A stretch of DNA of 64,000 bases, taken from positions 744,001-808,000 of the forward strand of contig NZ_WHVL01000001.1 of assembly GCF_020622355.1 (NCBI RefSeq), in the 5' to 3' direction. Positions 1 to 8,176 of the stretch are shown piece after piece. Position 1 is the stretch's first letter. The number at the start of each line of letters is the position of its first letter. A program made the position numbers and the translations under genes. The notes under the pieces were generated by a model. The model worked only from the letters and a program-made list of their open reading frames with translations. It was not told where the DNA came from and ran no database searches. The DNA comes from Vreelandella malpeensis. Its GTDB lineage: Bacteria > Pseudomonadota > Gammaproteobacteria > Pseudomonadales > Halomonadaceae.

Positions 1-1331
1 TGCATATTGCTTAGCATGTCGAACTGCTGACCTAGGTAGCTGCTCATCGAATTCATTTGCGCGATCATGCCGTCCAGTTGGGCGAACTGCTTGCGATAGC
101 GCTCGACGCTGCGTTCGATGCTGCCTTCCATGCGAAGCTTGCGCTGATCGAGGCTGTCGACGCGTAATTCAGCACTGCTAATCGAGCTACTGATCAATCC
201 ATCTTCGCTGGTGATCTCCTTGAGTGTCGTAGTCAGGCGTCCTGCAAATCCCGCTTCCTTCGAGTCCCCGGCAAAGAAACTGGAAAGGGCTTCCGGGCCG
301 GTCGCAATTGCCGCATTGAGCTTGTCATCATCGATCTCGAGGCGCCCCTGCCGGTCCAGCGTGATACCGATTTGCGAGAGCCGCTGGATATCCCCGCCGG
401 CTAGACTATCACTGATATCCTGGCGCAGCCGATTCTCGATGGTACGTACTGTACGATCCCCGATCAGCTCACCGGAAATTTCTCCTGCACCATTGAATTG
501 TGTCATGCGTCCAACTGTAGACTTCATCTCGTTGAAATTTTTAACGAAATCGTCAATAGCACCGCGCAGCGAATCCTGGTCGCGCTCGATGACCAGCGTT
601 ATAGAACTTTCGGATACTGCTGTCAGGTCGAGCGTGACGCCCTGAATCGCCTCTTCTACCTTATTGGTCTTGCTGGTGATGGCAATGCCGTTGACGTCGA
701 GTTCGGCATCGCGTCCCGCCCTTAGCGTCGTGTTATCCACGGCAAGCGAGCCGAGGCCGGAAAAACCGGTCACGGCAGCTTCCTTGCCCGTCTCTTTCGA
801 ACTCAGCGCCAATCGATAGCCTGCGCCATCGTTGATCAGAGATGCGTTGACGCCAGACTCCTTGTCAGCATTGATCTGGTCGCGCACATCCGCCAAGGTG
901 CTGCCTGCAGGAATGTCGATATTCACGTTTAGCGCCGTATCGAACGTCAAAGTCAACGTCGAAGCATCTGCCGCCAACACGTCATTAAGCGCCATGCTAT
1001 TGGAGGCCACACTGCCGGCGCGCGCCAGCTGCGTGACGGATATCTCGTAACGTCCAGGGCTGGCGGACTCCTTGGCCGTTGCCAGAACCCCTTCCCCTGT
1101 TACGGAGCTTTTTTGCTGCTTGAAAGTAGAGCCTTCATTAAGGGCTACCACCGACGTCTGAACGCGCTCCATGGCAGACTGAAGACGGCCGTAAGCTGAA
1201 ATCTTGGTCTTCTGTGCGCTTTGCTGCTCGAGTATCGGCACGAGTTTCTGTTGTTCAGCTGCCTTGAGCTGATCAATCAGGCCGGACAAATTGAGTCCAG
1301 AACCCACACCAAGTGCAGAAATTGACGCCAT
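1..1331 (-). CDS. fliD: Flagellar filament cap protein FliD (3' end cut by the window edge)
   Basis: This is the hook-associated protein 2 that caps the flagellar filament and helps fold flagellin at its tip, outside the cell. Translation from the ATG at 1331 begins MASISALGVGSGLNLSGL, the typical FliD amino terminus, and runs 443 codons without a stop. It ends in a Gln-rich helical segment typical of the FliD C-terminal coiled coil (SSYLGQQFDMLSN), so only the last few residues are missing. An AAGGAGG ribosome site (1341-1347) lies 9 nt before the start. A sigma-28 promoter lies just upstream, so expression should be late-flagellar. The neighbouring flagellar genes are presumably beyond the left edge. 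The identification is firm from both ends of the protein. Confidence 0.93.
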   Translation of the reverse strand, partial: MASISALGVGSGLNLSGLIDQLKAAEQQKLVPILEQQSAQKTKISAYGRLQSAMERVQTSVVALNEGSTFKQQKSSVTGEGVLATAKESASPGRYEISVTQLARAGSVASNSMALNDVLAADASTLTLTFDTALNVNIDIPAGSTLADVRDQINADKESGVNASLINDGAGYRLALSSKETGKEAAVTGFSGLGSLAVDNTTLRAGRDAELDVNGIAITSKTNKVEEAIQGVTLDLTAVSESSITLVIERDQDSLRGAIDDFVKNFNEMKSTVGRMTQFNGAGEISGELIGDRTVRTIENRLRQDISDSLAGGDIQRLSQIGITLDRQGRLEIDDDKLNAAIATGPEALSSFFAGDSKEAGFAGRLTTTLKEITSEDGLISSSISSAELRVDSLDQRKLRMEGSIERSVERYRKQFAQLDGMIAQMNSMSSYLGQQFDMLSNM

Positions 1332-1656
1332 GAGGTAAGCCCTCCTTGAATATTGTAAAAGTCACTTGAATCAGCTATCGGCCACACATAAAAAAACTTT
1401 AGCCGCAACGTTCGTAAAGCAGTGACAATCAGCTTCGGCTGCCTTCATCAAAGCGAAGTGGTAAAAGAGGAGCCGCTGCATCTGCTCTTTACCATTCGCC
1501 CAATCTAGCCGCTTGATCTGACAGTTACATGATGCAAGGCGCACCATTACATTCAAAACGACAACGTCGTTCACCGACGGTCACTTTAGACCTTGGTCTA
1601 ACATCAGTCACTGATTTACAATGATGGAGAACATCTTAACACCACTGGAGCTTCAC
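1332..1656. other. Intergenic region between fliD and the 1657 gene
   Basis: This stretch of about 325 bases holds the fliD ribosome site and sigma-28 promoter (1341-1401). From 1402 to 1620 I see no credible gene. A 67-codon minus-strand frame (1371-1574) overlaps the promoter, has no ribosome site and looks like chance. The promoter of the rightward gene at 1657 is presumably near 1590-1620, where the sequence is relatively AT-rich, but I could not pick out a clear -10/-35 pair. Confidence 0.5.
1375..1401 (-). promoter_or_regulatory. Sigma-28 (FliA) promoter of fliD
   Basis: Read on the minus strand there is TAAA (1401-1398), a 15-nt spacer, then GCCGATAG (1382-1375). The FliA consensus is TAAA-N15-GCCGATAA, so this is a near-perfect match with the correct spacing. 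It sits 43 bases upstream of the fliD start codon and fits a class 3 flagellar gene. Confidence 0.88.
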
Positions 1657-1971
1657 ATGACGTTCGAGGCAAACGCCGCCGAACCGAGGCTTGCAGAGCG
1701 CCATCAGCTACGCCGCTGCCTGCTGACCGTCGCCGACCTGCTCGCCGAGGGCGGCCATGTGCTGGAGACGATTTCACTGCCGAGCTGCGGGCTGGCGAAG
1801 CGGGAAATGAAGGCGCTGGAAGCGCGGGGAACGGGGTGGAGCGTGTGCCGCAAGACGCTCGAGGCGAGCGCGGCGGCGGGAATCAACCCTGAGGGCAGAT
1901 TCGTGTTGACCGCCTTGGGCAGGGAAGTGCTCTTCGATTTGTTCGGCCAAGGGGCGGCGGATTGCGCCTAG
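1657..1971 (+). CDS. Small hypothetical protein (104 aa)
   Basis: I do not recognise this protein. The start at 1657 (MTFEANAAEPRLAERHQ) is chosen because GGAG (1647-1650) lies 6 nt upstream; an in-frame ATG at 1621 has no ribosome site. The product is soluble-looking and mostly helical, with two cysteines (SCGLAKREMKALEARG, then WSVCRK) and a C-terminal segment GRFVLTALGREVLFDLFG that could be a winged-helix-like turn. It is a single gene on the plus strand, between fliD and a divergent peptide gene, with no obvious operon partners. Codon use is like its neighbours. It may be lineage-specific; no function is proposed. Confidence 0.6.
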   Translation: MTFEANAAEPRLAERHQLRRCLLTVADLLAEGGHVLETISLPSCGLAKREMKALEARGTGWSVCRKTLEASAAAGINPEGRFVLTALGREVLFDLFGQGAADCA

Positions 1972-2005
1972 CCCTATAGTCTCTAGCCTTGAAAGGCCCA
2001 ACGAA

Positions 2006-2029
2006 AAACGCCCGCGAATGCGGGCGTTT
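2006..2029 (-). terminator. Intrinsic terminator, strongest on the minus strand
   Basis: A perfect 10-bp stem (AAACGCCCGC / GCGGGCGTTT) closes a 4-nt GAAT loop. On the minus strand it is followed by a T run (2005-2001 reads TTCGT after the stem's own T's), so it fits termination of the small gene at 2049-2123. On the plus strand it lies 35 bases after the stop of the 1657 gene and may serve both directions. Confidence 0.8.
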
Positions 2030-2048
2030 GTGTTCGGCGCGGCCTGGA

Positions 2049-2123
2049 TCAGCGAAGTCCAAGCATCGAAAGAATGAACAGTACGACCACGACCAGGCCC
2101 ACGATGTAGATGATGTTACGCAT
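2049..2123 (-). CDS. 24-residue single-pass membrane peptide
   Basis: The reading frame begins MRNIIYIVGLVVVVLF and ends SMLGLR before TGA (2051-2049). It is almost entirely one hydrophobic helix flanked by Arg at each end. An AAGGAG site (2136-2131) stands exactly 7 nt before the ATG at 2123, and an intrinsic terminator follows 20 bases after the stop, so this looks like a real monocistronic gene although it is too short for normal gene callers. I recall similar short peptides in Halomonas and Pseudomonas genomes, annotated only as hypothetical; that is memory, not a search. A membrane-stress or chaperone-like role is possible but unsupported. Confidence 0.75.
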   Translation of the reverse strand: MRNIIYIVGLVVVVLFILSMLGLR

Positions 2124-2158
2124 AATGGCGCTCCTTGCTTTTTGCGTTTAGAAAAATC

Positions 2159-2177
2159 AAGGGGTTGTTGACCCCTT
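2159..2177 (-). terminator. Terminator or attenuator hairpin in the leader of the 24-aa peptide gene
   Basis: A 7-bp stem (AAGGGGT / ACCCCTT) with a 5-nt loop is followed on the minus strand by GATTTTTC. It lies 36 bases upstream of the peptide's start codon, inside its probable 5' leader. It could attenuate the peptide gene or end a short RNA begun further upstream. No strong promoter was identified at 2180-2290. Confidence 0.5.
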
Positions 2178-2292
2178 AAAGGTAACACCCTCAGATTAGC
2201 AGGCTTTTGAGCTCTTTGCGTAATTTGCATGCGCTAATGTGCCGAACGCTCTACGCTTTTTGAGTGACCGCCAACATGAACGAGGAGAGCCG

Positions 2293-3309
2293 ATGCGTGC
2301 GATAGCCTTGCTGGGAGCGATGATGTTGATAAGCCTGTCGTCAGAGGCGCTTGCCGAGACGCCTTCACGTCAGGCGCTTCACGCCCTCGACGAGCAGGCA
2401 GGCGCCCTTTCGCGCCTGCACACGGTGTTGGTCGCCGTGAACGGCGAGATTGTGCATGAGATTCACCAGGGCGGGCCGGGTGTAGCGGTGCCGGCCAACG
2501 TGAAATCGCTTTCCAAGACGGTGCTGGCGGCGATTACCGGGGCAGCGCTCGAAGCAGGCGTGGTCGAGACGCTCGATCAGCCGCTGGTCGAGTTGCTGGG
2601 AAGCCGCGTGCCCGAAGGCGTCGACCCGCAGGTCGAGGACATCACTCTCGAGCACCTGCTGGCCATGCAGTCGGGGCTCGAACGCACCTCCGGCGCCCAT
2701 TACAGCGCCTGGGTGGCGAGCCCCGACTGGGTGGCCTACGCCCTGAGCCAGCCCTTCGTCGACGAGCCCGGCGGACGAATGCTCTACTCCACGGGCTCGA
2801 GCCACCTGCTCTCCGCGGCCCTTACCGAGGCAAGCGGTGAATCCACCCATGCGCTCGCCCAGCGCCTGCTGGCCGTGCCGCTCGATATCGCCATCCCCAG
2901 CTGGCCGCGCGATCCCCAAGGTATCTACTTCGGCGGCAACGACATGCAGCTCTCGCCTCGGGCGCTGGTCGACATCGGCGAGCTCTATCGCCATGACGGC
3001 GTGGTGAACGGAGAGCGCATTCTGCCGGAGGGTTACGTCGAGGATTCATGGACACCACGCGGACGCTCGCCCTGGACCGGCGACGGCTACGGGCTGGGCT
3101 GGTTCGTCACCACCCTGGCGGGCGTGCCGGCCTACTACGGCCGCGGCTACGGCGGTCAGGCGCTTTACGTGATTCCCGAGCGGGCAATGACGGTGGTGAT
3201 CACCTCCGACCCCAATCCACCCTCGCCGGGCGGACAATTCCAGCAGCAGTTGAACCGGCTGGTGGCCAATGTGTTGATGCATTCAGGCCAAGGCAACACG
3301 CCGAAGTGA
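2293..3309 (+). CDS. Periplasmic serine hydrolase, beta-lactamase class C family
   Basis: This 338-residue enzyme belongs to the penicillin-binding/AmpC-like serine hydrolase fold (Pfam Beta-lactamase). The start at 2293 gives a signal peptide (MRAIALLGAMMLISLSSEALA) and has a GAGGAG box just upstream; the longer frame from 2239 would bury that signal. The nucleophile motif S72-L-S-K75 (KSLSK) and a Y165-S-T tyrosine motif are visible, with a GRGYGGQ loop near residue 275 where the third motif belongs. The usual YxN is YST, as in many esterase or peptidase members, so a true cephalosporinase is unlikely. It is monocistronic and ends flush against the convergent TerB-like gene, with no terminator between. 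Confidence 0.75.
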   Translation: MRAIALLGAMMLISLSSEALAETPSRQALHALDEQAGALSRLHTVLVAVNGEIVHEIHQGGPGVAVPANVKSLSKTVLAAITGAALEAGVVETLDQPLVELLGSRVPEGVDPQVEDITLEHLLAMQSGLERTSGAHYSAWVASPDWVAYALSQPFVDEPGGRMLYSTGSSHLLSAALTEASGESTHALAQRLLAVPLDIAIPSWPRDPQGIYFGGNDMQLSPRALVDIGELYRHDGVVNGERILPEGYVEDSWTPRGRSPWTGDGYGLGWFVTTLAGVPAYYGRGYGGQALYVIPERAMTVVITSDPNPPSPGGQFQQQLNRLVANVLMHSGQGNTPK

Positions 3310-3768
3310 TCACGCATCGCGGTACTTTTCTGCCTCGAGCTTGGCCCGGATGAAGTCGCTGTGGCTGACGTGCAACAGATCCGCCAGCCGGCGAATGCGG
3401 TGTTCCTCCAGCGGGTCGATGCTACCGTCCGCCCAGGCGAGCTGCCACATCAGAGCGACCAGTTCGCAGCGCCTGGCGTAATCGTAGTGCTCCTTGATGA
3501 GGCTGACGAACTGGTAGTGATCCACTGCCTGATCCACCTCGGCATCCGCCAGCGCCATCAGCTCGGTGACGTCCGCCTCACTGAGGGAGTAGCGCGCCAT
3601 CAGCATTTGTTTGAGCGCCCGACGTTCGGCATCGGTTTGCTCGAAATCGGCGCGTATCACCTCGCAAAGTAGCGCCGCCGAGGCGAGCTCCAGGGTCAGG
3701 TGCGGGCGCTCTCGCCGCTCGGGCTGTGCCAGCGCCTCATGGAAAAAATCACGAATTGCATCGAGCAT
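3310..3768 (-). CDS. TerB-like (tellurite resistance protein B domain) protein
   Basis: This 152-residue cytoplasmic protein is a single TerB-fold helical domain. Diagnostic segments are LELASAALLCEVIRADFEQTDAERRAL near the N-terminus and WQLAWADGSIDPLEEHRIRRLADLL, the acidic metal-binding repeat of the family. The start at 3768 has AGGAGA 5 nt upstream. It follows yejK on the minus strand with an 84-base spacer made of ACTCAC/AACACC-type low-complexity sequence. The role is unknown; stand-alone TerB proteins are often linked to envelope stress or metal sensing. No other ter genes are nearby, so a tellurite phenotype is not implied. Confidence 0.8.
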   Translation of the reverse strand: MLDAIRDFFHEALAQPERRERPHLTLELASAALLCEVIRADFEQTDAERRALKQMLMARYSLSEADVTELMALADAEVDQAVDHYQFVSLIKEHYDYARRCELVALMWQLAWADGSIDPLEEHRIRRLADLLHVSHSDFIRAKLEAEKYRDA

Positions 3769-3852
3769 CGCCGTCTCCTCGCTGCCTAAAGATCAAATCA
3801 TCCATCACGACTCCCGATTCACTACTCACCACTAACACTCAACACCAACGAC

Positions 3853-4860
3853 TCACCCCTTACGCTTGGAAAGTTGCTCCTTGAGCTGCTTGGGCACCTG
3901 CTTGATGATCAGGCGATCCTGGCCCTCGTCGTACTCGATGCTCGAGCCCAGAAGGTGGGAGTCGAAGCTGATCGAGACACCCCCGGCGCGGCCAGTAAAG
4001 CGGCGAAACTGGCTCAAGGTCTTCTTGTCCGGCGGAATTTCCGGCGAGAGGCCGTAGTCGGCGTTGCGGATGTGATCATAAAACGCCTTGGGCGCTTGAT
4101 CATCGACCAGCTCCGAGAGCTCCTCCAACGTCATCGGCTCGCCGCGGCGCATCTGCTCGCTGGCGTACTCCACCAGCGTATCGGTCTTCTCGCGACTGGT
4201 GTCTTCGTCGAAGTCCTCCTTTTCGACGTAGTCGCTGAACGCCTTGAGCAGCGTGCGGGTTTCCGTCGGGGCATCGACTCCCTCCTCCATGCCGAGCACC
4301 GCCGCGACCCCGTCGGCGAGCTTCTTGGCACCGCGATCCTTCAGAAACGAGACGTACTGCTGGCTGCCCTCATTCTGCCGCCACTGGGTGATATTGACCC
4401 GCGCCGCAAGCGTCAACTGCTGGGTATTGAGCTGGGCGGCGGGCACGGCCTGATGGGCGTCATCGATGCCGATGCCTTCGCGCTGATGCACCAGGGCGAA
4501 GAACAGCGTTTCGGTATCGCCCTGGCGCTGGTGGGCGACGACCAGGTAGCCGCTCACCGACAGCGCCTCCTTGAGCTCCGAGGCCAGGCGCTCGGTGAGC
4601 GCCGTGGTGAAGGTCAGGAAATCCTGCTCGCCGGCGAGGTAGGCCTCGAGCCAGGCCACCAGCGGCCCGGCCTGGTCGCCCTCGAGGGCAAAGCGCCCCC
4701 AGCCCTTGGCCTTGGTGTTGTAGGCATCCCCGAGCTTGCCGACGAGGCTCGTCATGTGCGCATCTTCCGGCGCACTGGCAGCGGGCGCGGGGGTCACGGT
4801 CAGGCGCTCGCCGTCGAGGGTGGGTTCCAGGCGATGCACGATGCTTTGCAGAAGCGGCAT
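3853..4860 (-). CDS. yejK: Nucleoid-associated protein YejK (NdpA)
   Basis: This 335-residue protein matches the YejK/NdpA family of double-stranded-DNA-binding nucleoid proteins, whose usual length is about 335. Typical segments are AYNTKAKGWGRF near residue 48, LTLAARVNITQWRQ in the middle, and the basic C-terminus KQLKEQLSKRKG. It acts in the cytoplasm on the nucleoid. The start at 4860 has only a weak ribosome site (AAGGCTTCTC). The 75-base upstream spacer contains three imperfect copies of a GAAACG-containing repeat. The gene may be cotranscribed with the ABC exporter genes upstream. Confidence 0.9.
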   Translation of the reverse strand: MPLLQSIVHRLEPTLDGERLTVTPAPAASAPEDAHMTSLVGKLGDAYNTKAKGWGRFALEGDQAGPLVAWLEAYLAGEQDFLTFTTALTERLASELKEALSVSGYLVVAHQRQGDTETLFFALVHQREGIGIDDAHQAVPAAQLNTQQLTLAARVNITQWRQNEGSQQYVSFLKDRGAKKLADGVAAVLGMEEGVDAPTETRTLLKAFSDYVEKEDFDEDTSREKTDTLVEYASEQMRRGEPMTLEELSELVDDQAPKAFYDHIRNADYGLSPEIPPDKKTLSQFRRFTGRAGGVSISFDSHLLGSSIEYDEGQDRLIIKQVPKQLKEQLSKRKG

Positions 4861-4935
4861 ATGAAGAGAAGCCTTTTAAACGATGAAGCGGTCGCCGTGA
4901 AACGGTCGACGGGAAACGTTCGAGGAGAAACGCTC

Positions 4936-5697
4936 TCAGGGTTTCAGCCGATAGCCGGTGCGGAAGATCCAGCCTATGGTGGCAAGGCTTGCCGCCAGAA
5001 AGAGCGTGATCATGCCGACACTCGCCCACAGGCTGACGTCGCTGACGCCGTAGAAGCTCCAGCGAAAGCCGCTGACCAGATACACCACCGGGTTGGCGAG
5101 CGTCACGCTCTGCCAGAACGGCGGCAGCATGTCGATGGAGTAGAAGCTGCCGCCCAGAAAGGTCAGCGGGGTGATGATCAGAAGCGGCACGATCTGCAGC
5201 TTGTCGAAGCCGTCGGCCCAGATACCGATGATGAACCCCAGCAGGCTGAAGGTGACGGCGGTGAGCACCAGAAAGGTGAGCATCCAGAACGGATGGGCGA
5301 TCTCGAGCGGCACGAAGAAGCTCGAGGTGCCCAGGATGATCAAGCCCAGGAGAATCGATTTCGATGCCGCCGCCCCCACGTAGCCCACCACCACCTCGAG
5401 ATACGAGATGGGCGCGGAGAGAATCTCGTAGATGCTGCCGGAGAACTTGGGAAAGAAGATGCCGAAGGAGGCGTTCGAGACGCTCTGGGTCAAGAGCATC
5501 AGCATGATCAGCCCGGGCACGATAAAGGCGCCGTAGCTCACCCCGTTGATTTCGCTGATGCGCGAGCCGATCGCCGCGCCGAACACCACGAAGTAGAGCG
5601 AGGTGGAGATCACCGGCGAGACGATGCTTTGCAACAGCGTTCGCCGAGTGCGCGCCATCTCCGCCATGTAGATCGAGCGGACGGGATAGAGGTTCAT
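4936..5697 (-). CDS. ABC-2 type export permease (YadH-like)
   Basis: The product is a 253-residue inner-membrane permease with about six hydrophobic segments and the ABC-2 signature region ([51 protein letters not shown]). The ATG at 5697 overlaps the stop of the ATPase gene by ATGA, so the pair is translationally coupled; a longer frame reaching 6108 is an artefact. It pairs with the ATPase to form a YadGH-type exporter whose substrate is unknown in most bacteria. Multidrug or lipid-linked substrates are guesses only. Confidence 0.88.
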   Translation of the reverse strand: MNLYPVRSIYMAEMARTRRTLLQSIVSPVISTSLYFVVFGAAIGSRISEINGVSYGAFIVPGLIMLMLLTQSVSNASFGIFFPKFSGSIYEILSAPISYLEVVVGYVGAAASKSILLGLIILGTSSFFVPLEIAHPFWMLTFLVLTAVTFSLLGFIIGIWADGFDKLQIVPLLIITPLTFLGGSFYSIDMLPPFWQSVTLANPVVYLVSGFRWSFYGVSDVSLWASVGMITLFLAASLATIGWIFRTGYRLKP

Positions 5698-6629
5698 GAG
5701 CGCTCCTTGACCAGGTCGACGAAAATATCCTCCAGCGAGCTCTGCCGGGTGTGCACGTCCTTCACCAGAATTTCCTCTTCGTTGAGCACGCTCAAGAGCG
5801 CCGAGACGCCGCGCCCCTGCTCTTCCTGGTGGCCGTCGTAGGTGTACACGAGCGAGCGGCCGTCGTCGCTCAGGGTGAGCGTATCGACCTGAAGCCGCGC
5901 CGGCAGCGCCGAAAGCGGCGTGTGAAGCTCGAGAGTGAGCTGCTTGCTGCCGAGCTTTTTCATCAGCGCGGTCTTCTCCTCCACCAGCACCACTTCGCCG
6001 CCGTTGATCACGCCGATGCGATCGGCCATCTCCTCGGCTTCCTCGATGTAGTGGGTGGTGAGAATGATGGTGACACCATCGTCGCGAAGCCGGCGTACCA
6101 CCTCCCACATGTCACGACGCAGCGCCACGTCGACACCGGCGGTGGGCTCGTCGAGAAACAGGATGCGCGGCTCGTGGGAGAGCGCCTTGGCGATCAAGAC
6201 GCGCCGCTTCATGCCGCCGGAAAGCGTGATCAGCCGGTTGTCGCGCTTGTCCCACAGCGCCAGCGACGTGAGCACCTTCTCGATGTGGGCAGGATTCGGC
6301 GGCTTGCCGAACAGGCCGCGGCTGAAGCTCACCGTGTTCCATACCGTCTCGAAGGCCTCGTTGGTGAGCTCCTGGGGCACCAGGCCGATGCGCTCGCGCG
6401 CTTGCCGGTACTGCTTGACGTTGTCGAAGCCGTCGACGGTGATGCGGCCGTTCGTGGGGTTGACCAACCCGCACACCAGGCTGATCAGCGTGGTCTTACC
6501 CGCGCCATTGGGGCCGAGCAGGGCGAATATTTCGCCACGCTGAATGGACAGATCCACATGCTTGAGCGCCTGAAAGCCGCCCTCATAGGTTTTATTCAGG
6601 CCCTGGATGGAAATGATCGGGTCGTGCAA
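5694..6629 (-). CDS. ABC exporter ATP-binding subunit (YadG-like)
   Basis: This 311-residue ATPase carries Walker A GPNGAGKT (about residues 39-46), the signature LSGGM (136-140) and Walker B with [12 protein letters not shown] (about 156-167). A C-terminal regulatory extension of about 90 residues ends in the LEDIFVDL motif common to YadG/CcmA-like exporters. A TTG start at 6629 is preferred because GAGGAG sits 6 nt upstream and the protein then begins [15 protein letters not shown]; the upstream in-frame extension is basic and lacks a ribosome site. It forms an operon with the permease. Confidence 0.88.
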   Translation of the reverse strand: MHDPIISIQGLNKTYEGGFQALKHVDLSIQRGEIFALLGPNGAGKTTLISLVCGLVNPTNGRITVDGFDNVKQYRQARERIGLVPQELTNEAFETVWNTVSFSRGLFGKPPNPAHIEKVLTSLALWDKRDNRLITLSGGMKRRVLIAKALSHEPRILFLDEPTAGVDVALRRDMWEVVRRLRDDGVTIILTTHYIEEAEEMADRIGVINGGEVVLVEEKTALMKKLGSKQLTLELHTPLSALPARLQVDTLTLSDDGRSLVYTYDGHQEEQGRGVSALLSVLNEEEILVKDVHTRQSSLEDIFVDLVKERS

Positions 6630-6676
6630 GGCGTACTCCTCACACCGCGTTCGGCGCGCGGTGCCTGACAACCAGG

Positions 6677-6700
6677 GGCGTCGGCGCAAGCGCCGACGCC
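6677..6700. terminator. GC-rich hairpin between ppiC and the ABC ATPase gene
   Basis: A perfect 10-bp stem (GGCGTCGGCG / CGCCGACGCC) with a CAAG loop lies 11 bases after the ppiC stop. No T run follows on the minus strand (CCTGGTTG), so it may be a Rho-assisted terminator or a transcript-stabilising stem. Confidence 0.55.
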
Positions 6701-6710
6701 GAGCGGCGAA

Positions 6711-6989
6711 TTAGCTGCGGCGAGTGATCTCGAGCAGGTGGTAGCCGAACTGGGTCTTGACCGGGCCGTGCACCTTGTTGAGCTCGCCGCTGAACACCAC
6801 CTTGTCGAACTCCGGCACCATCTGGCCCGGGCCGAAGCTGCCCAGGTCACCGCCCTGGCGGCCGGACGGGCAGCTCGAGTGTTGCTTGGCCACGTCCGCG
6901 AAATCACGGCCGTTCTCGATCTCCTGCTTGAGGGCGAGGCACTGCTCTTCACTGCTTACCAGAATATGACGGGCGTTGGCGCTGGCCAT
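6711..6989 (-). CDS. ppiC: Parvulin-type peptidyl-prolyl isomerase PpiC
   Basis: This 92-residue single-domain parvulin catalyses cis-trans isomerisation of peptidyl-prolyl bonds in the cytoplasm. It starts MASANARHILV and contains the family core ARHILV, FADVAKQHSSCPSG, GGDLGSFGPGQMVPEFD and the C-terminal FGYHLLEI. The length equals E. coli PpiC (93). The ATG at 6989 has AGGAGA 6 nt upstream; the longer frame to 7106 overlaps the neighbouring gene and is rejected. Confidence 0.93.
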   Translation of the reverse strand: MASANARHILVSSEEQCLALKQEIENGRDFADVAKQHSSCPSGRQGGDLGSFGPGQMVPEFDKVVFSGELNKVHGPVKTQFGYHLLEITRRS

Positions 6990-7044
6990 GGAAACTCTCC
7001 TGAGGTTGGATTTCTGAAGCGGGATGCGAAGGGGCGCTAGTTTA

Positions 7045-8160
7045 TCACGGCTCGCCGCTCGTGGTGTGGCCAAGCGCCCTGGTGACCACCAGCGCCTCGC
7101 CGACACGAGCCAGCGCCTGTTCGTGGGGGGCGAGCGCTACTGGCCCGCGGGTGCAGGCGACGACTACCCAAGGCCCTGCGCTCGATGAGGCGACACTTGA
7201 TGACGCAAACGCGAGCCCCGCATCGCAGCTTCGCCGGTGCTGGGTGCCGGTCTTGTGGGCGAAGCGAAATCCCTCGCCCAGCCCGCGCTTGAGCCGCGCC
7301 TCGCCGGAGCGAGTGCGCATCATCATCTCGATCAACGCCTGGCGCTCGGCAGCGTCCAGATCCGCAAGCCCGCCGGCGTTAAGCGTGGCCAGCAGGTCGC
7401 CGTAGACCGTCAGGGGGGCGGTGTTCTCGCCGCCCTGCTCGTAGGCCTCGAACGCGGCGTCGTAATCCGCCGCCGCCAGGCTCTGCCGAGCCACGCCCAG
7501 GCGGCTTGCCAGCGCCGCCGGACGCTCGGACAGGCGGTGCTGGCGCAGTGCCATGAAGTCGGTGCCCGTGAGCTCGCGCGCCTGCGGGTGCATTTCGCCG
7601 TACACGCCCTGACGTACGCCGACCAGCGTAGTGATCGGCCCAAGCCTGGTCGGGTCGCCGCCGGCAGCGGCGATCATGGCCCGGGCACGGGCGTTCACCG
7701 CGTCGAGCCCGGCGCGCTCGATCAGCATGTCCGAGGCGGTGTTATCGCTGACGGTGATCATCTGCTCGAGCAGGTAGCCGATGGAAATCGGCGTACCCGG
7801 ATCGTGCCAGTTCACCGGCCCGGCGCCGTCGACGAAGTGGCGCGGGGTCAGCGTGAGGCGCTCGTCGAGGGCGAGCTCACCGGCCTGACGCCGGGCAAGA
7901 ATCTCGGCAGCTACCGGCACCTTGACCAGCGAGGCGAGATACCAGGGCGCTTCGGCCTTCCAGGAGAACGCCTCGCCGCTTTGGAGATCCTGCACGTAGA
8001 CCCCCACCTCGCCGTTGAGCGCCTCCTCGATGGCGGCGATGCGGGTACTCAGGCTCGTCTGCCAGGGGCTTCGCTTGTCGACCTCGAAATACCAGTCGGC
8101 CTGAACGGGCAGCGCTACCAAAAGCGCTGCGCCAAGCAGCCAGCGTTTTAAACGTCGCAC
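7045..8160 (-). CDS. Exported serine hydrolase of the class A beta-lactamase fold
   Basis: This 371-residue protein has a signal peptide (VRRLKRWLLGAALLVALPVQA) and all three active-site motifs of the class A/PBP fold: S77-L-V-K80, S138-D-N140 and K303-T-G. It therefore probably acylates on a serine in the periplasm. It is about 80 residues longer than a standard class A enzyme and lacks an obvious omega-loop ExxLN, so it may be a carboxypeptidase or beta-lactamase-related hydrolase without strong antibiotic activity. The GTG start at 8160 has AAGAGG 7 nt upstream; a TTG at 8193 would overlap the upstream gene. It is downstream of the membrane acyltransferase gene, separated by 16 bases. Confidence 0.75.
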   Translation of the reverse strand: MRRLKRWLLGAALLVALPVQADWYFEVDKRSPWQTSLSTRIAAIEEALNGEVGVYVQDLQSGEAFSWKAEAPWYLASLVKVPVAAEILARRQAGELALDERLTLTPRHFVDGAGPVNWHDPGTPISIGYLLEQMITVSDNTASDMLIERAGLDAVNARARAMIAAAGGDPTRLGPITTLVGVRQGVYGEMHPQARELTGTDFMALRQHRLSERPAALASRLGVARQSLAAADYDAAFEAYEQGGENTAPLTVYGDLLATLNAGGLADLDAAERQALIEMMMRTRSGEARLKRGLGEGFRFAHKTGTQHRRSCDAGLAFASSSVASSSAGPWVVVACTRGPVALAPHEQALARVGEALVVTRALGHTTSGEP

Positions 8161-8176
8161 TTCGTTACCTCTTCGT

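Noticed and set aside
1371..1574. A 67-codon minus-strand frame upstream of fliD
   Set aside because: It overlaps the sigma-28 promoter, lacks a ribosome site and shows no recognisable sequence.
3874..5841. A 655-codon open frame on the plus strand
   Set aside because: It is antisense to yejK and the ABC permease gene, has low-complexity His/Arg/Gln-rich content and no ribosome site. It is an artefact of high GC.
2293..8160. Two serine hydrolase genes considered as antibiotic-resistance beta-lactamases
   Set aside because: The first has YST instead of YxN and the second is over-long without a clear omega-loop motif; both fit general PBP-fold hydrolases.
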